Counted from the stretch's first letter, positions 10,263 to 22,358 are shown. The stretch is 30,499 nt of DNA from Ophiothrix spiculata (GCA_000969725.1 JXSR01S019080.1), one strand, 5' to 3'. The notes: generated from the sequence alone by a model not told the origin. A program made the numbers and translations.

Positions 10263-10482
10263 TATATGCTCAATCTTGTGTGTATCGTGGATGTGATTCA
10301 ATTTGTCAACACTTGCATTGATTTTTTGAAAAATAAATCCATATTGCAATATGAAAAATGTTCAAAATGTTATAATTGAATTCATGAAATTGTACTTATT
10401 GCATACTTTTAATTTACACTGGAGGGAGTTCATGATTTGACATTGGTAGATTTTTGAAACCAAATTTTCAAGGCAGCAAAGC

Positions 10483-10785
10483 CAGCCCCGTAGCCAAGAT
10501 TTTTTCAAGGGGGTGCAGATTTTCAAAAAGTGGACCTTTTGGAGGAAAAATTTTCATTTTGGTCGACCCTAATCTGATTTTAGTGGTTTTGCCAAAGTGA
10601 CAAGCAAAACAAAAATGTTTTCAGTGATTTTCAAAGCATTTTGTGTAGTATTTTATTAAAAAACGACTTATGTGTTTTGGTGCTTTAGGTGTTCTTTTGG
10701 TGGACATTTGGGGAATTTTTGTGGACCTTTTTTTACATTTTCAAATTTTGGGGGCCACCGCACCCCCTGGCTGGCTACAGGCCTG
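10483..10785 (+). mobile_element. hAT-like MITE, full copy (303 bp)
   Basis: The ends are inverted repeats: CAGCCCCGTAGCC then AAGGGGGTGCA on the left, and GCACCCCCTGG then GGCTACAGGCCTG on the right. The flanks AGCAAAGC (10475-10482) and AGCACAGC (10786-10793) match at seven of eight bases. An 8-bp target duplication and CAG ... CTG ends are typical of the hAT superfamily. There is no transposase. A truncated relative lies inverted at 5995-6178. Confidence 0.8.
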
Positions 10786-10794
10786 AGCACAGCT

Positions 10795-12589
10795 ATAAAT
10801 TGTTAGGCAGTCATAACAGCAAGTCGTAAATGCCAAGAACCCCTTAGTTCCCTTACATCTCAAAGGTTAGAGCAGTTGAAACACTTGTTTATATTGCCAG
10901 AAACTTTGTCACATATACATTTTGGTAATTACACATGACTGCTGTCACAATCAATTTATTTGGTATCATTATAACAGACTCATAGAGATGGGTATGAAAT
11001 TTTAGATCGACAATTTGTCTTTTCATAGCTAAATATAGCTCTTTTTGACAATGATACAAACTGTTAAGACTTACTATTGCTGAAAATACATATGGAATTT
11101 CACCCCTTTAAAATGAAAAAAATAAAAAAAGTTTACCAAAAAGCACACTTGCTTAAAATAAGAAAAAGTTTACCAAAAAGCACACTTGCTTCACAGCAGT
11201 GGCATATGATCCAATATTCTACTTCAAGAAAAAAAATCCCTGTTGAAAAAGTGGTTACAGGTCTCAAAATTTGTGGAATTTTTGGTAATGTGCACATATT
11301 GCATGACAAAATCTTGTCAAATCTGCTTATTTCAGGTAAATCAATAATCTCTTTTTAATCAATAATCTCTTTTTTAGTGGCTATATCTATCCTTCAACTT
11401 CAAAGTTCTTGAACTGCCTCTGATTCTTATCCAATCAAAAAAGGAAAGAAAGTACATAATTCACTCATATTTAAAATTCCTGACTTTCCAGGCACTGTGG
11501 TAACAGGTTTTAAACGTTTTGTTGCCCATTCATGATACAGTAGTGTAATTAATTTGCCAGTGAATTGTGACATCAATCATTTTACTGTTTGTGAAAAAGA
11601 CTTGTCAATGCGAGTGCTCATTTGACGTAATGGTTGCCAACATATTGAAGTCACATACAATGTGAGAATGTTTAACCTACATTATATGAACATTCATGTA
11701 TCACAGATGAGTCAAAGCAGCCAACAAGCCCTAGCTTGTATCCGGTCTGTGCTTTTTTTCCTCGGTTGATACGTCTTATATTGTTACCTGACTCCAAAGA
11801 ACATTATTGCTTATAAAATGTTACATTTTATGTTACATAAGGCTTTGACATTTTAAACGAGACCTGAACATGATAAAGCCGTACAAATGGTTAAATTGGA
11901 AGAACTAGATTGGCTGTATTCTTGTCTCCTAATTTTAAATAAAAGGTCTCATAATTTCAAATATGTGATATTATTTCAAGTTTGTTTTTATTGATTGTAG
12001 ACTTTTTAATAAACAGAATTTGAAGTCAAAAATTTAATACTGTGATACACATTTTTAAGACAATGTAACGAATCCACTCGTCCAATTCAACTACTGATTT
12101 TCTGAATGTACATCACCTTTACTGTTGAGTTATTTCATAAACACGTCCCAAATATTGCTAAAATTACTTGAATAATGCTTCAGAAATAGAAAATGATTAT
12201 TTGTTGAACTTTTGGAGTACCGAAATATATTAATTCAAAGGATTTGTCAGTCAGAAAAATGTTTTAAGTTTAATCGAAGCACAAGAGGAAAAGTTCATGC
12301 AGTGACAGTACAAAATACTTTAATACACTCATTGCAGATGAATAAAAACTTATATTTTAAATGTTAGTTTTTGTTAGTTGTATTTTGTCATACTAAACCA
12401 ATTTAAAACTGTGCAGACCTTCCAGGCAACATCAAGTTAAGTTTGAAACAATCCACTTATCAGAACCCTTTCGGATCATAAGAAATGTATTTTTTTAATT
12501 TTAAAAAAATCAAATTGCATCAACCACATACAAAGTACAAGGCACTGAAGGTGAAAGTAAATTTGCTCTAAGTAAACAAAATATATTGG
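10795..12589. other. Non-coding stretch with two small tandem duplications
   Basis: Two short duplications are visible. AAGTTTACCAAAAAGCACAC followed by TTGCTT occurs twice within about 11127-11191. TCAATAATCTCTTTTT occurs twice around 11340-11374. The 93-codon frame at 11077-11358 spans the first and is lysine-rich because of the A-runs, so I do not call it a gene. Nothing else was recognised. Confidence 0.5.
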
Positions 12590-13180
12590 AGTAATGGGGA
12601 AAATAGTTTCAAAGTTAACTTATAAAAAAATATATTAAAGAACATTAACAAATATCAAGGGGAAATAAAATGAAAACAGGCATAAATTTATTGCTATTAA
12701 AATTGTAACTTCATTATGCAATGTTACTTAAGCATTTAACTAACTTGTTAAAGTAGCAACATATTCAGCCAAAAGCATTTGTTAATTTAACGGCAATAAG
12801 AACATGCAATAAATTGCATGGAAGAGCACTTCTGAAGAATATATGAAACTATACTGTGACTGCCTAGGGTACACTAATAGAGACAGTTAGATAAACTGTT
12901 TGTCTGCCAATTCATAGCCGTTAGTCTGCTTTCAGTTTTATTTGAGAGATATAATTCTTGGTAATAACAATTTTACAATAGATGCAATAGAACATGATGC
13001 TGCATTCATTGGAGGCACGGTTGATGCCTGCAAGACGTTTTATTTGAGTCTTCATTTTAGACAACTTATAGATAAATTGCTTGCCTTCGATGAATAATCT
13101 TGAAACAAAATGCTACAAACTTGAAAAACTCTATGATTTTAATCATGAATTCTTACTACAAATTAGAGACTTAATGCTGA
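12590..13180. repeat. Tandem duplication, 743-bp period, copy 1
   Basis: The best conserved core runs from TTAAGC (12728) to TTGAGTCTTCATTTTAG (about 13061). It includes GCCTAGGGTACACTAATAGA, CAATAGAACATGATGCTGCA and TGCCTGCAAGACG. The same string of blocks is repeated 743 bp downstream. The edges fade gradually, so the start and end are approximate. No coding or RNA signature was seen. Confidence 0.75.
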
Positions 13181-13329
13181 ATTGTAGCGAGGTGCAAATC
13201 ACAAGTACTATTCATGTTTTACTGAATATATAACATCCCCTTGTCTTTTTTCACATTTATAAAGCAAAAAGGCATTTGAGATGCAAGAAAATCTGTATAC
13301 CTGAAGGTTAGCAAAAATATAGATTTATT

Positions 13330-13925
13330 AAAACAAAAGCAGAAGTAATTTCACAAATGAGTTTAAGAATGTATATTAAAGAAAATTAAGACAAGTCTGG
13401 GATAAATTAATTGGTAAAACAGGCAAAAATGTAATGCCATTAACATTGTAACTTCATTACACAATGTTGCTTAAGCAATAGACTAAATTGTTAAAGTAGC
13501 AACACATTCAACCAAAAGCATGTGTTAATTTAGCGGCAATAGGAACATGCAATAAATCGTGTGGAAGAGCGCTTCAAAAGAATATTTTGCAACTATACTG
13601 CCGCTGCCTAGGGTACACTAATAGAGACAATTAGATAAACTGTTTTTCTGCCGTTTCATAGCCGTAAGTCTGCTTTCAGTTTTATTTGAGAGATGTAATT
13701 GTTGGTAATAACAATTTTACAAACGATGCAATAGAACATGATGCTGCATTCAATGGAGGCACGGTTTATGCCTGCAAGACGTTTTATTTGAGTCTTCATT
13801 TTAGAAATTTCAATGATAAATTGCTTGCTTGCTATAAATAATATCAAAATGGAATGTTACAAACTTGAAAATCTTGAGGAATTTAATCATAAATTTTTGC
13901 TTGAATAAGAGACTCGATGCCACAA
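13330..13925. repeat. Tandem duplication, 743-bp period, copy 2
   Basis: This copy repeats 12590-13180 with scattered substitutions and small indels. The core begins TTAAGCAATAG at 13471. The two copies are more diverged than the 14451/16081 pair, so this duplication looks older. A 63-codon minus-strand frame (13656-13847) lies in it and is not preserved as a convincing gene. Confidence 0.75.
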
Positions 13926-14450
13926 CAAAGATATAAGTTACAAATTGAAAGATTTGTAATAAAAGGATCTATTGCTATTTTTATTGCATTTATGTTTCTA
14001 TGATTGACTTTTCTGTTTTAAATGGAACTGAAATACTTGTGTAGTCCTAATTCAATCCAATTAAGATTTACACTCCCGCTCGTAAGTGTTTGCACACAAA
14101 ACCTTTATTCAGTCATATCTCAAAAGGCGTTTATCCGCTTTTCATCGAACTAACTACTCCGTAATTGCATTCATTGCATTTGAAAATATGACATGTAGTG
14201 CATATTACTACTTTTTTCTGCACATAAAAAATCAGAGTTTATATACATTTCTGCGCATTTGTTTTAAAACTTACAACCTGAAAATATTCTATCTGATTAC
14301 AAGGTGGTAATGAGGTTAAATTGATGAGTTGCCTATTAATGAGATTTGTACTTGTGGTGTGTTTGTATATAGCTCATGAAATCAGCCATTGTTATGGCAA
14401 TGGAAGATCAAATATGAAAAGAAACATTGATTTATTCATGTTGAATAAAT
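13926..14450. other. Non-coding stretch
   Basis: AT-rich. A 74-codon frame at 14086-14310 shows no recognisable domain. Nothing else was seen. Confidence 0.4.
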
Positions 14451-16080
14451 AAGTCACCTATACTTGTATGAATCTTTTATGATTCTTGGTCGTTTAATAT
14501 AAAAAATGAGGTTTCTGAACATTTTTATTAATGCGGAAATACTTTTGAGCGGTAGAATATTTAAGTGTCATTTACAAAAGCATACCAAAAAACTCTCCAC
14601 CTTTTGACTCAACTGTTTCACAATTCTGAAAGTGTGACAGTTGCAATTTCATAACTTAAAATCTGCTCAACAAATTGAAGTATTATTGAAGGAAAATACT
14701 TAAATTCTTTATGTTATATCAAAAGTATAAATAAACTGCACAATTTTTTACTTTCTTGGCGTAAATTAGACACTCAATCACAATACGTCACAATTTGAAC
14801 TGAATATAGATGAGGTTTATTTAACTTGACAAACACAATAGGTTTTTCAAGCATCGATATATTTAGGTTAAAGTGAATTTTTCTAAGATTGTTAAGTATA
14901 GTTCTTAGATGTGAAATAAAAGCTTGGAATGTTAAATTTAAAGTACTCACAAGTCCAATTAAGGGTTAAGTGCAAAAATATACAAAGAGTGTCAAATGGA
15001 AAGTTACTTTTGAATCTAGCACAATAAAAACATTGAGTGAAGAGCAACATTTCAAAATGGATGCTCTTGGGTGAGAGTCGGAAATGTTGAGGACTTAACA
15101 AAATTTCTTGTAACATCATTAAATTGTTCCCAGGGGCTTTTGTAATGGAAAAGTGCTGATTTGAAATATTGTGATTTGAATATCCTTGTATCTTGATGTG
15201 GAGTGAGATGTAGATAAAGCATTGGTAGAGCAACACTTAACATGCATGATTGTAGGGCGGATGTTGAGATTTAATGTATTTCTAGCACCAAAATAGAAAC
15301 AGTAGTGTGTTATGCATTGATAAATTTATGGTGCTTTCATACCTTGCAGTTTTTATTCTTTGTTGGTGCGTGATATGATTTTTTGAAGAAACTTACTATC
15401 ACTCTTTCTTTTCCAAGCAGAGCAGGTTGGTAACTTAGGCATCATCTATTTGGAAACAAAAGTGGTATATTTTTGGCCCTGCAAAATATATAACTACTGA
15501 AGATGGAATATTTTGATATTTCATAAATACATTAACCAGTACTGGTTCTTAGAAAAGGTATATCTTTCACCAATATCAATAATATGTTTGACCAGCCCTT
15601 CAGAAAATGTGTTTATTATTTGATAAATCAAATTTAAGCTTAGTCTAAAGTGAAAAAACCCTCCTTTTTTAATTGGACTGATATAAATAGGAAGTAGGAT
15701 TACAGCTATTACAAATGCCAGGAGTCAATGCATCCCTACTGTATCACATTTAAATGTTGTATCCGAGTTTTAAATATTTCAATTAAAATGTTTAATTGGC
15801 CATTTGAAATTCTGTGCTATCCATGCCTCGTTAGATTTTACATAATTACCATCCAGGGCATCTGTTCTAAAAATAGTCAAATTCAAGTGTAACACCACTT
15901 GTAAATGATCATCATAGACATTAGTATTGCAGTTCAAAAAGACATTGAATGAATTTCATTTAGTTTTTTTTAGGTTTATGGAAATTACTGTCATACCCAA
16001 ATATGCTTATCCCATTTTCCTACAGACAAAATGTGCTTAATATTGAAGTAGGTACTTATATTTGATATAATTTATATATA
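14451..16080. repeat. Large tandem duplication, copy 1 (1.63 kb, MITE-free)
   Basis: The unit begins GTCACCTATACTTGTATGAA and ends near TTATATATA, where copy 2 begins with the same words. Identity is high throughout. The minus-strand frame at 14892-15236 (114 codons, starting MLLYQCFIYI) has an equal-length counterpart in copy 2. By eye the pair differs at about 11 bases, six of which change the amino acid. That is close to neutral expectation, so I do not call it a gene. The vacant TA insertion site equivalent to the MITE in copy 2 is at 14558-14559. Confidence 0.9.
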
Positions 16081-17985
16081 GTCACCTATTACTTGTATGA
16101 ATCTTTTATGACTCGTGGTCGTTTAATACAAAAAACGAGGTTTCTGAACATTTTTGTTAATGCGGAAATACTTTTGAGCGGGAGTATATGTGATGACTCA
16201 CCCTGAAAAGGGGGACTTTGCGACAGAACACTTTTCGAGAAACTGATGAAAATAGGCAGCAAAAAATAAAGAAAAAAATAATAATTTCCAGCAGATTTTT
16301 TTGTTGTAAAATTTGATCGCCTTGATAAATTTCAACAAGTATGATGTCATTTTAAAGCTTAGAAAATGCTCTAACAGATGAAATGATAAAATCAAAATTG
16401 ATAACATCTACAAAGTCCCCCCTTTCGGGATGAGCCATTACATATTTCAGTGTCATTTACAAGAGCATACCAAAAACTAGTATACCAAAAACCCTCCACC
16501 TTTTGATCTCAACTGTTTCACAATTCTGAAAATGTGATGCTGTTTCATAACTTAAAATCTGCTCAATTAATTGAAGTATAATTGAAGGAAAATACTTAAA
16601 TTCTTTATGTTATATCAAAAGTATAAATAACCTGCACAATTTTTACATTCTTAGAGTAAACTAGACACTCAATCACAAGACGTCACAATTTGAAAAGAAT
16701 ATAGATGAGGTTTATGTAACTTGGCAAACACAATAGGTTTTTCAAGCATCAATATATAGGTTAAAGTGATATTTTAAGATTGTTAAGTATAGTTTTTAGA
16801 TGTGAAATAAAAGCTTGGAATGTTAAATTTAAAACACTCACAGGTCCAATTAAGGGTTAAGTGCAAAAATATACAAAGAGTGTCAAATGGAAAGTTACTT
16901 TTGAATCTAGCACAATAAAAACATTGAATGAGGAACAACATTACAAAATGGATGCTCTTGGGTGAGAGTCGGAAATGTTGAGGACTTAACAAGATTTCTT
17001 GTAACATCATTAAATTGTTCCCAGGAGCTTTTGTAATGGAAAAGTGCTGATTTGAAATATTGTGATTTGAATATCCTTGTATCTTGATGTGGAATGAGAT
17101 GTAGATAAAGCATTGGTAGAGCAACACTTAACATGCATGATTGTAGGGCGGATGTTGAGATTTAATGTATTTTTAGCATCAAAATAGAAACAGTAGTGTG
17201 TTAACTGTTATGCATTGATAAATTTATGGTGCTTTCATACCTTGTAGTTTTTATCTTTGTTGGTGAGTAATATGATTTTTTAAAGAAACTTACTAAAACT
17301 CTTTTCTTTTTTCAAAAGTCTTTCTTTTCCAAGCAGAGCAAGTTGGTAACTTAGGCAAAATCTATTTGGAAACAAAAGTGGTATATTTTTGGCCCTGCTA
17401 ATATATAACTACTAAAGATGGCATATTTTGGTATATCATGGGTACATTTACCTGTACTGGTTCTTAGAAAAGATCTTTCTTTCACCAATATCAATAATAT
17501 GTTTGACCAGCCCTTCAGAAAATGTGTTTATTATTTGAAAAATCAAGTTTAAGCTTAAACTGTAGGTGAAAATATACCTTCCTTTTTAATTGGACTTATA
17601 GGATTACAGCCATTACAAATGCCAGGATTCAATGCATCCCTACTGTATCACATTTAAATGTTGTATCCTAGTTTTAAATATTTCAATTAAAATGTTTAAT
17701 TGGCCATTTGAAATTCTATGCTATCCATGGCTCGTTAGATTTGACATAATTACCATCCAGGGCATCTGTTCTAAAAATAGTCAAATTCAAGTATAACACC
17801 ACTTGTAAATGATCATTTTAGACATTAGTATTGCAGTTCAAAAAGACACTGAACAAATTTCATTTAGTTTTTTTAGGTTTAAGGAAACTACTGTCATACC
17901 CAATAGGCCTAATACCCAAATATGTTTATCCCATTTTCCTACAGAAAAATGTGCTTAATATTGAAGTAGATACTTATATTTGATG
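16081..17985. repeat. Large tandem duplication, copy 2 (contains a MITE)
   Basis: This repeats 14451-16080 in direct orientation and diverges after ACTTATATTTGATGTAAT. The extra length is mostly the 254-bp TA-type MITE at 16189-16442. Smaller differences include a short insertion around 17900 (TAGGCCTAATACC) and about 20 bp near 17300 (TTTTTTCAAAAGTC). The 114-codon frame at 16783-17127 is the counterpart of 14892-15236. Confidence 0.9.
16189..16442 (-). mobile_element. TA-type MITE, full copy 2 (254 bp)
   Basis: It is the reverse complement of the element at 10010-10262, with the same ~33 bp inverted repeats and TA on both sides (16187-16188 and 16443-16444). Removing the element plus one TA restores a 15-base junction that aligns without gaps to 14551-14565 in duplication copy 1. 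This confirms the boundaries and the TA target duplication. Confidence 0.93.
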
Positions 17986-18069
17986 TAATATTTTTAGAAC
18001 CGTTGATATTTTGTTTGTTGTCAATTTAAATTAATGTGGTATTAGATAGGAACTATTTTAATGATTAGT

Positions 18070-18292
18070 AAGCCCTATATTCTGTTGATTGTCTTAAAAA
18101 TATGCAGATTTATTTCACATTTGCTATCATTTTTTTGAAATAAATCTCTACTGGTATTTTGTAGTAAGCACAAGGATTGTGAATCAGTCAAAAAATGAAT
18201 TTCCGCAAATTCAGACCGTGACATGTATTTTCACCTGTAGCGCAAAATGAAATTTCTGGCAGTTACGGCTCATTCTTGGCAGACATTTTAAT
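18070..18292 (-). mobile_element. Family X MITE, truncated copy
   Basis: It matches the left half of the element at 1399-1806 in reverse orientation. Shared blocks are GTTGATTGTCTTAAAAATAT, then TTTCACATTTGCTATCATTT, then CACCTGTAGCGCAAAATGAA, then GCAGTTACGGCTCAT. The half carrying GTGACCGTCCATCCC is absent. Confidence 0.75.
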
Positions 18293-18810
18293 AGTGACAT
18301 GCATATACATGACACAAAATTCAAATTAATGAACATAGGAACTTTGCTAAAGAGATATTGATAACTTCAAATCACTTTAAATAAATCATTTTCTAAAGAC
18401 AATATTGTAGGTTGTGCAAAACACTTACAAGAATGTAAATGGCCAATCTATGAAATTACAAATACTATGTCCACATTATGAATTAAGTATCCTTACCCTG
18501 TTTATTGTACCATTTTCTTCACAGGATATTGTTATATTCTGTTTGTCTCTACAAAAACACTACGATTTGATTTAGAAATAGATTTATTCCATAAATACAT
18601 AAATACTTGAAATGACCACTATCTAATATATTTTACATGATGTGGTATGTAAATATTAGTAGAAAGTGAAGGAAATGGGTCGCAATATATTATGTATCTG
18701 TGTTATATACCATTATTGTTTTAAATGTCAAGAACTGGGCTAAATATGATCAAGTTGTCATCAAGATTTTTATTCAGTGGAATTTATACTGGGAGAGTAG
18801 AAAAATATGT

Positions 18811-18915
18811 GACTCATCATATCGAAAGATACCTTAATACCGGCATAGTAAATTACGAGATACGGGCCATTGAATGAAGCTGAGCATAGTCAAAAATCAC
18901 ATCCAAGGTCGAATT
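18811..18915 (-). mobile_element. Family Y fragment
   Basis: It is inverted relative to the right ~100 bp of 2574-3006. Shared blocks are CATATCGAAAG, TACCTTAA, GATACGGGCCATTGAA and GCTGAGCATAGTCAAAAATC. The rest of the element is missing beyond GGTCGAATTTC. Confidence 0.75.
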
Positions 18916-18919
18916 TCAA

Positions 18920-19333
18920 TAGTGAAGGAACAGGGATGATTGATAAAGATTTTCTTGAGATGTTTTTTCAATAGGGTGACTTAAAACATGTCTGTCCAAC
19001 TACCATACATTTGGATCATGTGTCTTTTTCTCTCTTTTTTGTTGTTGAAAAGTTCCATTTAGTTTTGTTGATCATAAAATGTTGCAAGGTGGAACTAGCT
19101 GAAGTCCAGCTCTACCATCTACTTGGCCTCTTTAAAGATTAACCCACCTCTGAGTCCTTGTCTCATTTCGGACAGAACATCTTGCCTCTCTGGTGCATCT
19201 GATCTTGTTGAAGCCATCAGTAATGCAATTCTGCCACTAACAAAGACTGGCATTAGGACCTTGTCTTTAAATAGATAGTGTAGATAGAGCCCAATGGAGC
19301 AAGTCTTGGACTTTATAAAGTCTTGGACTTTAA
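18920..19333. other. Non-coding spacer with a 12-bp direct repeat
   Basis: The segment contains TCTTGGACTTTA twice (about 19303-19333), immediately before the MITE at 19334. No gene was recognised. Confidence 0.45.
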
Positions 19334-19557
19334 AGGTGCGTTTACACTGTAACGTAGGGTAACGACAGAGAGTAACGTATTTGCAACTAAAAAGTTGTAA
19401 CTGAAAACGACTGATAGTAACGATAGTGTCATGGCCAACAGCTTGTGTGAGCGTTAACTGACTTTAACTAACAAATGGTGGGCGTAAAATTCAAAACTGC
19501 AATTTGCAGGCCTACGTTGCTTGTCGTTACCCACAAGTCATCAGTGTAAACGCACCT
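19334..19557. mobile_element. 224-bp MITE with AGGTGCGTTTACACTG ends
   Basis: The left end AGGTGCGTTTACACTG is mirrored by AGTGTAAACGCACCT on the right. A second inner match, GTAACGACA and TGTCGTTAC, lies a little further in. The middle contains several GTAACG motifs and no coding frame. No clean target duplication is visible, because the left flank is itself a short direct repeat. The superfamily is not assigned. Confidence 0.8.
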
Positions 19558-19910
19558 CAAGCTGAACAATCTTATTTCCATTTCCAACCATTAGGCACGA
19601 TGAGCAGGAAGGAGCAAGATTTTTGTTCTTAAAATAGGTCCTAATGATAGCATATGCCAATATGCCAGCCATGATATGCCATAGCATACAAGTCATACAT
19701 TATAATCTAAACTCTCATAAAATATACATAAAAATTATGCTTATGCAGGTAATTTTATAATACATTTGTTGACCAGTTCATGATGTATTTTACAATGGGG
19801 CATGCATCTTTTATCAGAAATGATCTGCCTTCATGTGCAGCAGTTGATCACGTTTCTTTTCAGGTTATCAATCGATCAAAATCAAAATAACTAGAGCAAA
19901 ATACAACTTG

Positions 19911-20182
19911 AGAATGTCATTTTGTCATGTGAGTGCAAGAAAGTCGTATCTGCAATAGCTGCCATTTGTCATAAATGTTTATGCATATTTTATAATCTCC
20001 AGTCTTGGGTCAGTGATTCTTGAACCATTTCAAGAGCCACTGATGTTTCAAGAGCCACTGACATATTACAGGAAAAATTTGAGGGATTTTTCACATTCTA
20101 GTGACTAGGTGCTTAATAACAATAACTTAAGGCAGCCATTGCAGATACGACTTTCTTGCACTCACATGACGATTTGACATTT
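19911..20182. mobile_element. Family Z inverted-repeat element (272 bp)
   Basis: The arms 19911-19974 and about 20131-20181 are inverse copies sharing TCATGTGAGTGCAAGAAAGT followed by CGTATCTGCAAT(A/G)GCTGCC. The interior holds a small tandem duplication, TTTCAAGAGCCACTGA twice at about 20029-20070. It is related to 575-1212. Confidence 0.78.
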
Positions 20183-20346
20183 TGATGGATTGTTTTTAAA
20201 TGAAGATGCATGTAGAAACTTTACGGAAATCCCTTGAGATTCTATTGCCACGCAGACAACATTCTAGTCATTTGAAGTAGACAAAAATGAGTTGCAATGT
20301 TCATCTTAGTCACTGAGTGCAATTTTACTTCCTAATAAGGAATTTT

Positions 20347-20652
20347 GGCCATCCATTATGAGACGATAGATGACAGTGCGTTCAGCGTGAAACACTGTGG
20401 AGCCGCGCGTTCAAAAGCACGGCGCGATGCAGGCCACGCACACATCCGGCGCGACACAGCTTTACTGGGTTTGGAATATTTCATGTTTGAATAGGGGTGT
20501 ACGTTTTCCCAATGATAATGTTTATAGTTTTTGGCAATAATTTACATCGTTGTTTTTGGTTTATAAATGACTCAAACATTTGTGACTAAGAATGAGAATA
20601 AAGATGGCGATTTATTGTTTTTCCTGCCATCTATCGTCTCATAATGGATGGG
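20347..20652. mobile_element. 306-bp MITE with GC-rich core
   Basis: The ends are inverted repeats: CCATCCATTATGAGACGATA followed by GATGACAG on the left, mirrored at 20623-20651. The core at 20375-20460 is unusually rich in CG (GTGGAGCCGCGCG, CACGGCGCGATG, CCGGCGCGACA) for this window. No frame resembles a transposase. Confidence 0.78.
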
Positions 20653-20745
20653 CATACATTATTTTTTGTACTCAAAATAATCTATGCCCATCCATTATGA
20701 GACGATAGATGACAGGCAAAACAATAAATCGCCATCTTTTATTCT
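20594..20745. repeat. 152-bp hairpin made by an inverted partial MITE copy
   Basis: The right end of the MITE above (AATAAAGATGGCGATTTATT through TAATGGATGGGCAT) is repeated in reverse complement at 20684-20745 after a ~30 bp spacer that is itself AT-palindromic. The result is a long foldback. It reads as a second, truncated copy of the same MITE in opposite orientation. Confidence 0.8.
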
Positions 20746-21930
20746 CTAAATTTAAGATTGGCAGATCAGTCATAGCAACTGGTATCAGACCCATTGCTTC
20801 AAAAACTTTGATGTACCCTTCTGTGAATGAGTCAGCTTTTCACAACAAAAGCATTCATAACTTTGGTTTTGCTTTACTGGAAAAAGCTTTGTGGATAGTC
20901 TCATGGCCATGTATGGAGAAAAGTAACTAAAAAATGTGTAACTCCATGACTCACCATGTATACACTGTATGCAGCACCTCAAAAAGGAGTATTCGCATAG
21001 GGAACCAATGGCTTAACATGACTTTCAAACTCTGGAACAATTAGAGTAAAGTTTCTTGCCCAAGGAAACAAGGATATGTGGTCCGAACGTCAAGGTGAAG
21101 GTTCGACCGGAGTTCAACCTGACAATCTCTGTATAAAGAGTCCATGCTTAACTGCCCCGGCCATGCCCCCTCTAAATTATGATGATACCACATTGATATG
21201 ATAGTCAAGATATTACTTATGCATTTCCTTTATCTGCCCAACATAATTTTTAGTCTTATTTACTAATGAATCAAAGAAATTGCAGTGAGAATTTCATCCT
21301 GACAAATAATCACTATGATATTTATTGTTTCCTTTTCTTATTCAAACGTCCAAGGACAAACATGCCATTAAACATGTATGCTTTTCAGTTCCAAATGACA
21401 ACTTGGGTATAATTTATTTATTATATGCACTTTTGTTCTGCCATTCCTTCTAAACTTGAAATGAGATACGCAAGCTATAATCAAGATTGAAAGAAATTCA
21501 ATTTCACGGAGATGAGAATGCATGAATATAAATAGGATGTTGTGATGGGAATAGCAAAATTATTTCTTGAACTTGGAATATAAGAAATATTGCTTTCTAT
21601 TTATTTTATTTGTTATATATATAAAAGATCAATTTACAAAGTTAAATAGAAATTATCTGAAATGATTCAAACCGTATGACCTTTTTACCAGTCAAACTGA
21701 GTGTTGCATTATAAATTAAGCTTACTTTAAGCAAAGTATTATGGGTTAGGTATCAATTTCTGAAAATTTCAGCACCTTATTTTATATCATTTTCAATGTA
21801 CTAGGAAAAAAGCTTTAAGTCATAAGTAGTTACACAAGGTTTAAAATAAAAACATATGTTGGATAGCCATTAATTAGTATTTCTGAGCAGTACCAGTTTA
21901 GTTGAACCTAATTTACTATCTCCAGCAACA
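20746..21930. other. Non-coding stretch
   Basis: No gene or repeat could be supported. Short frames at 20709-20930 and 20785-20982 overlap on opposite strands and match nothing known. Confidence 0.45.
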
Positions 21931-21934
21931 AATA

Positions 21935-22358
21935 TGTGACCGTCCATCCCAAATCAGCCGTAGATGCCACCTCATGCCATTTTCACTTTTTTAATTATTT
22001 GCAAAGACCATGCTTTAAGGATTAAAATGACACCTTAATGACCTTCACGTGATTTTCAGAAGTCAAGTTATGGTCTGTAAAAGGTTGTCAGGGAGTAAAA
22101 CTTATAACCAAGATAAACGCGTTCAAAGATCAATAAGCCCAATAATTTCTGTTGATTGTCTTAAAATATGCAGATTTTATTTCACATTTCCTATCATTTT
22201 CTTGAAATGAAACTTTGCTTGTATTTTGTAGCAAGTACAAGGATTGTTTATCTAGATGTCCAAAAATTTCCTCAAATTAAAGCCTTGCCATGTATTTTCA
22301 CCTGTAGCGCAAAATGAAAGGTTTGGTATTTACGACTCATACGGGCTGGAAAAGCACA
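21935..22358 (-). mobile_element. Family X MITE, copy 2 (424 bp)
   Basis: The ends are TGTGACCGTCCATCCC and the inverse of TGTGCTTTTCCAGCCC, each followed by an AGCCGTA(A)AT-like block. TA lies outside both ends (21933-21934 and 22359-22360). The interior is the reverse complement of 1399-1806, including TTAAAATATGCAG and CACCTGTAGCGCAAAATGAA. Confidence 0.8.

Noticed and set aside
10102..10296. 64-codon frame inside the TA-type MITE
   Set aside because: The inverted copy at 16189-16442 has a different frame structure, so it is not a conserved coding region.
11077..11358. Lysine-rich 93-codon frame
   Set aside because: It is produced by A-runs and a short tandem duplication, with no domain or sequence support.
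14892..17127. Paired 114-codon minus-strand frames (14892-15236 and 16783-17127) as a duplicated gene
   Set aside because: They are preserved because the DNA is duplicated. About six of roughly eleven base differences change the amino acid, near neutral expectation, and the protein resembles no family. No promoter or splice evidence was found.
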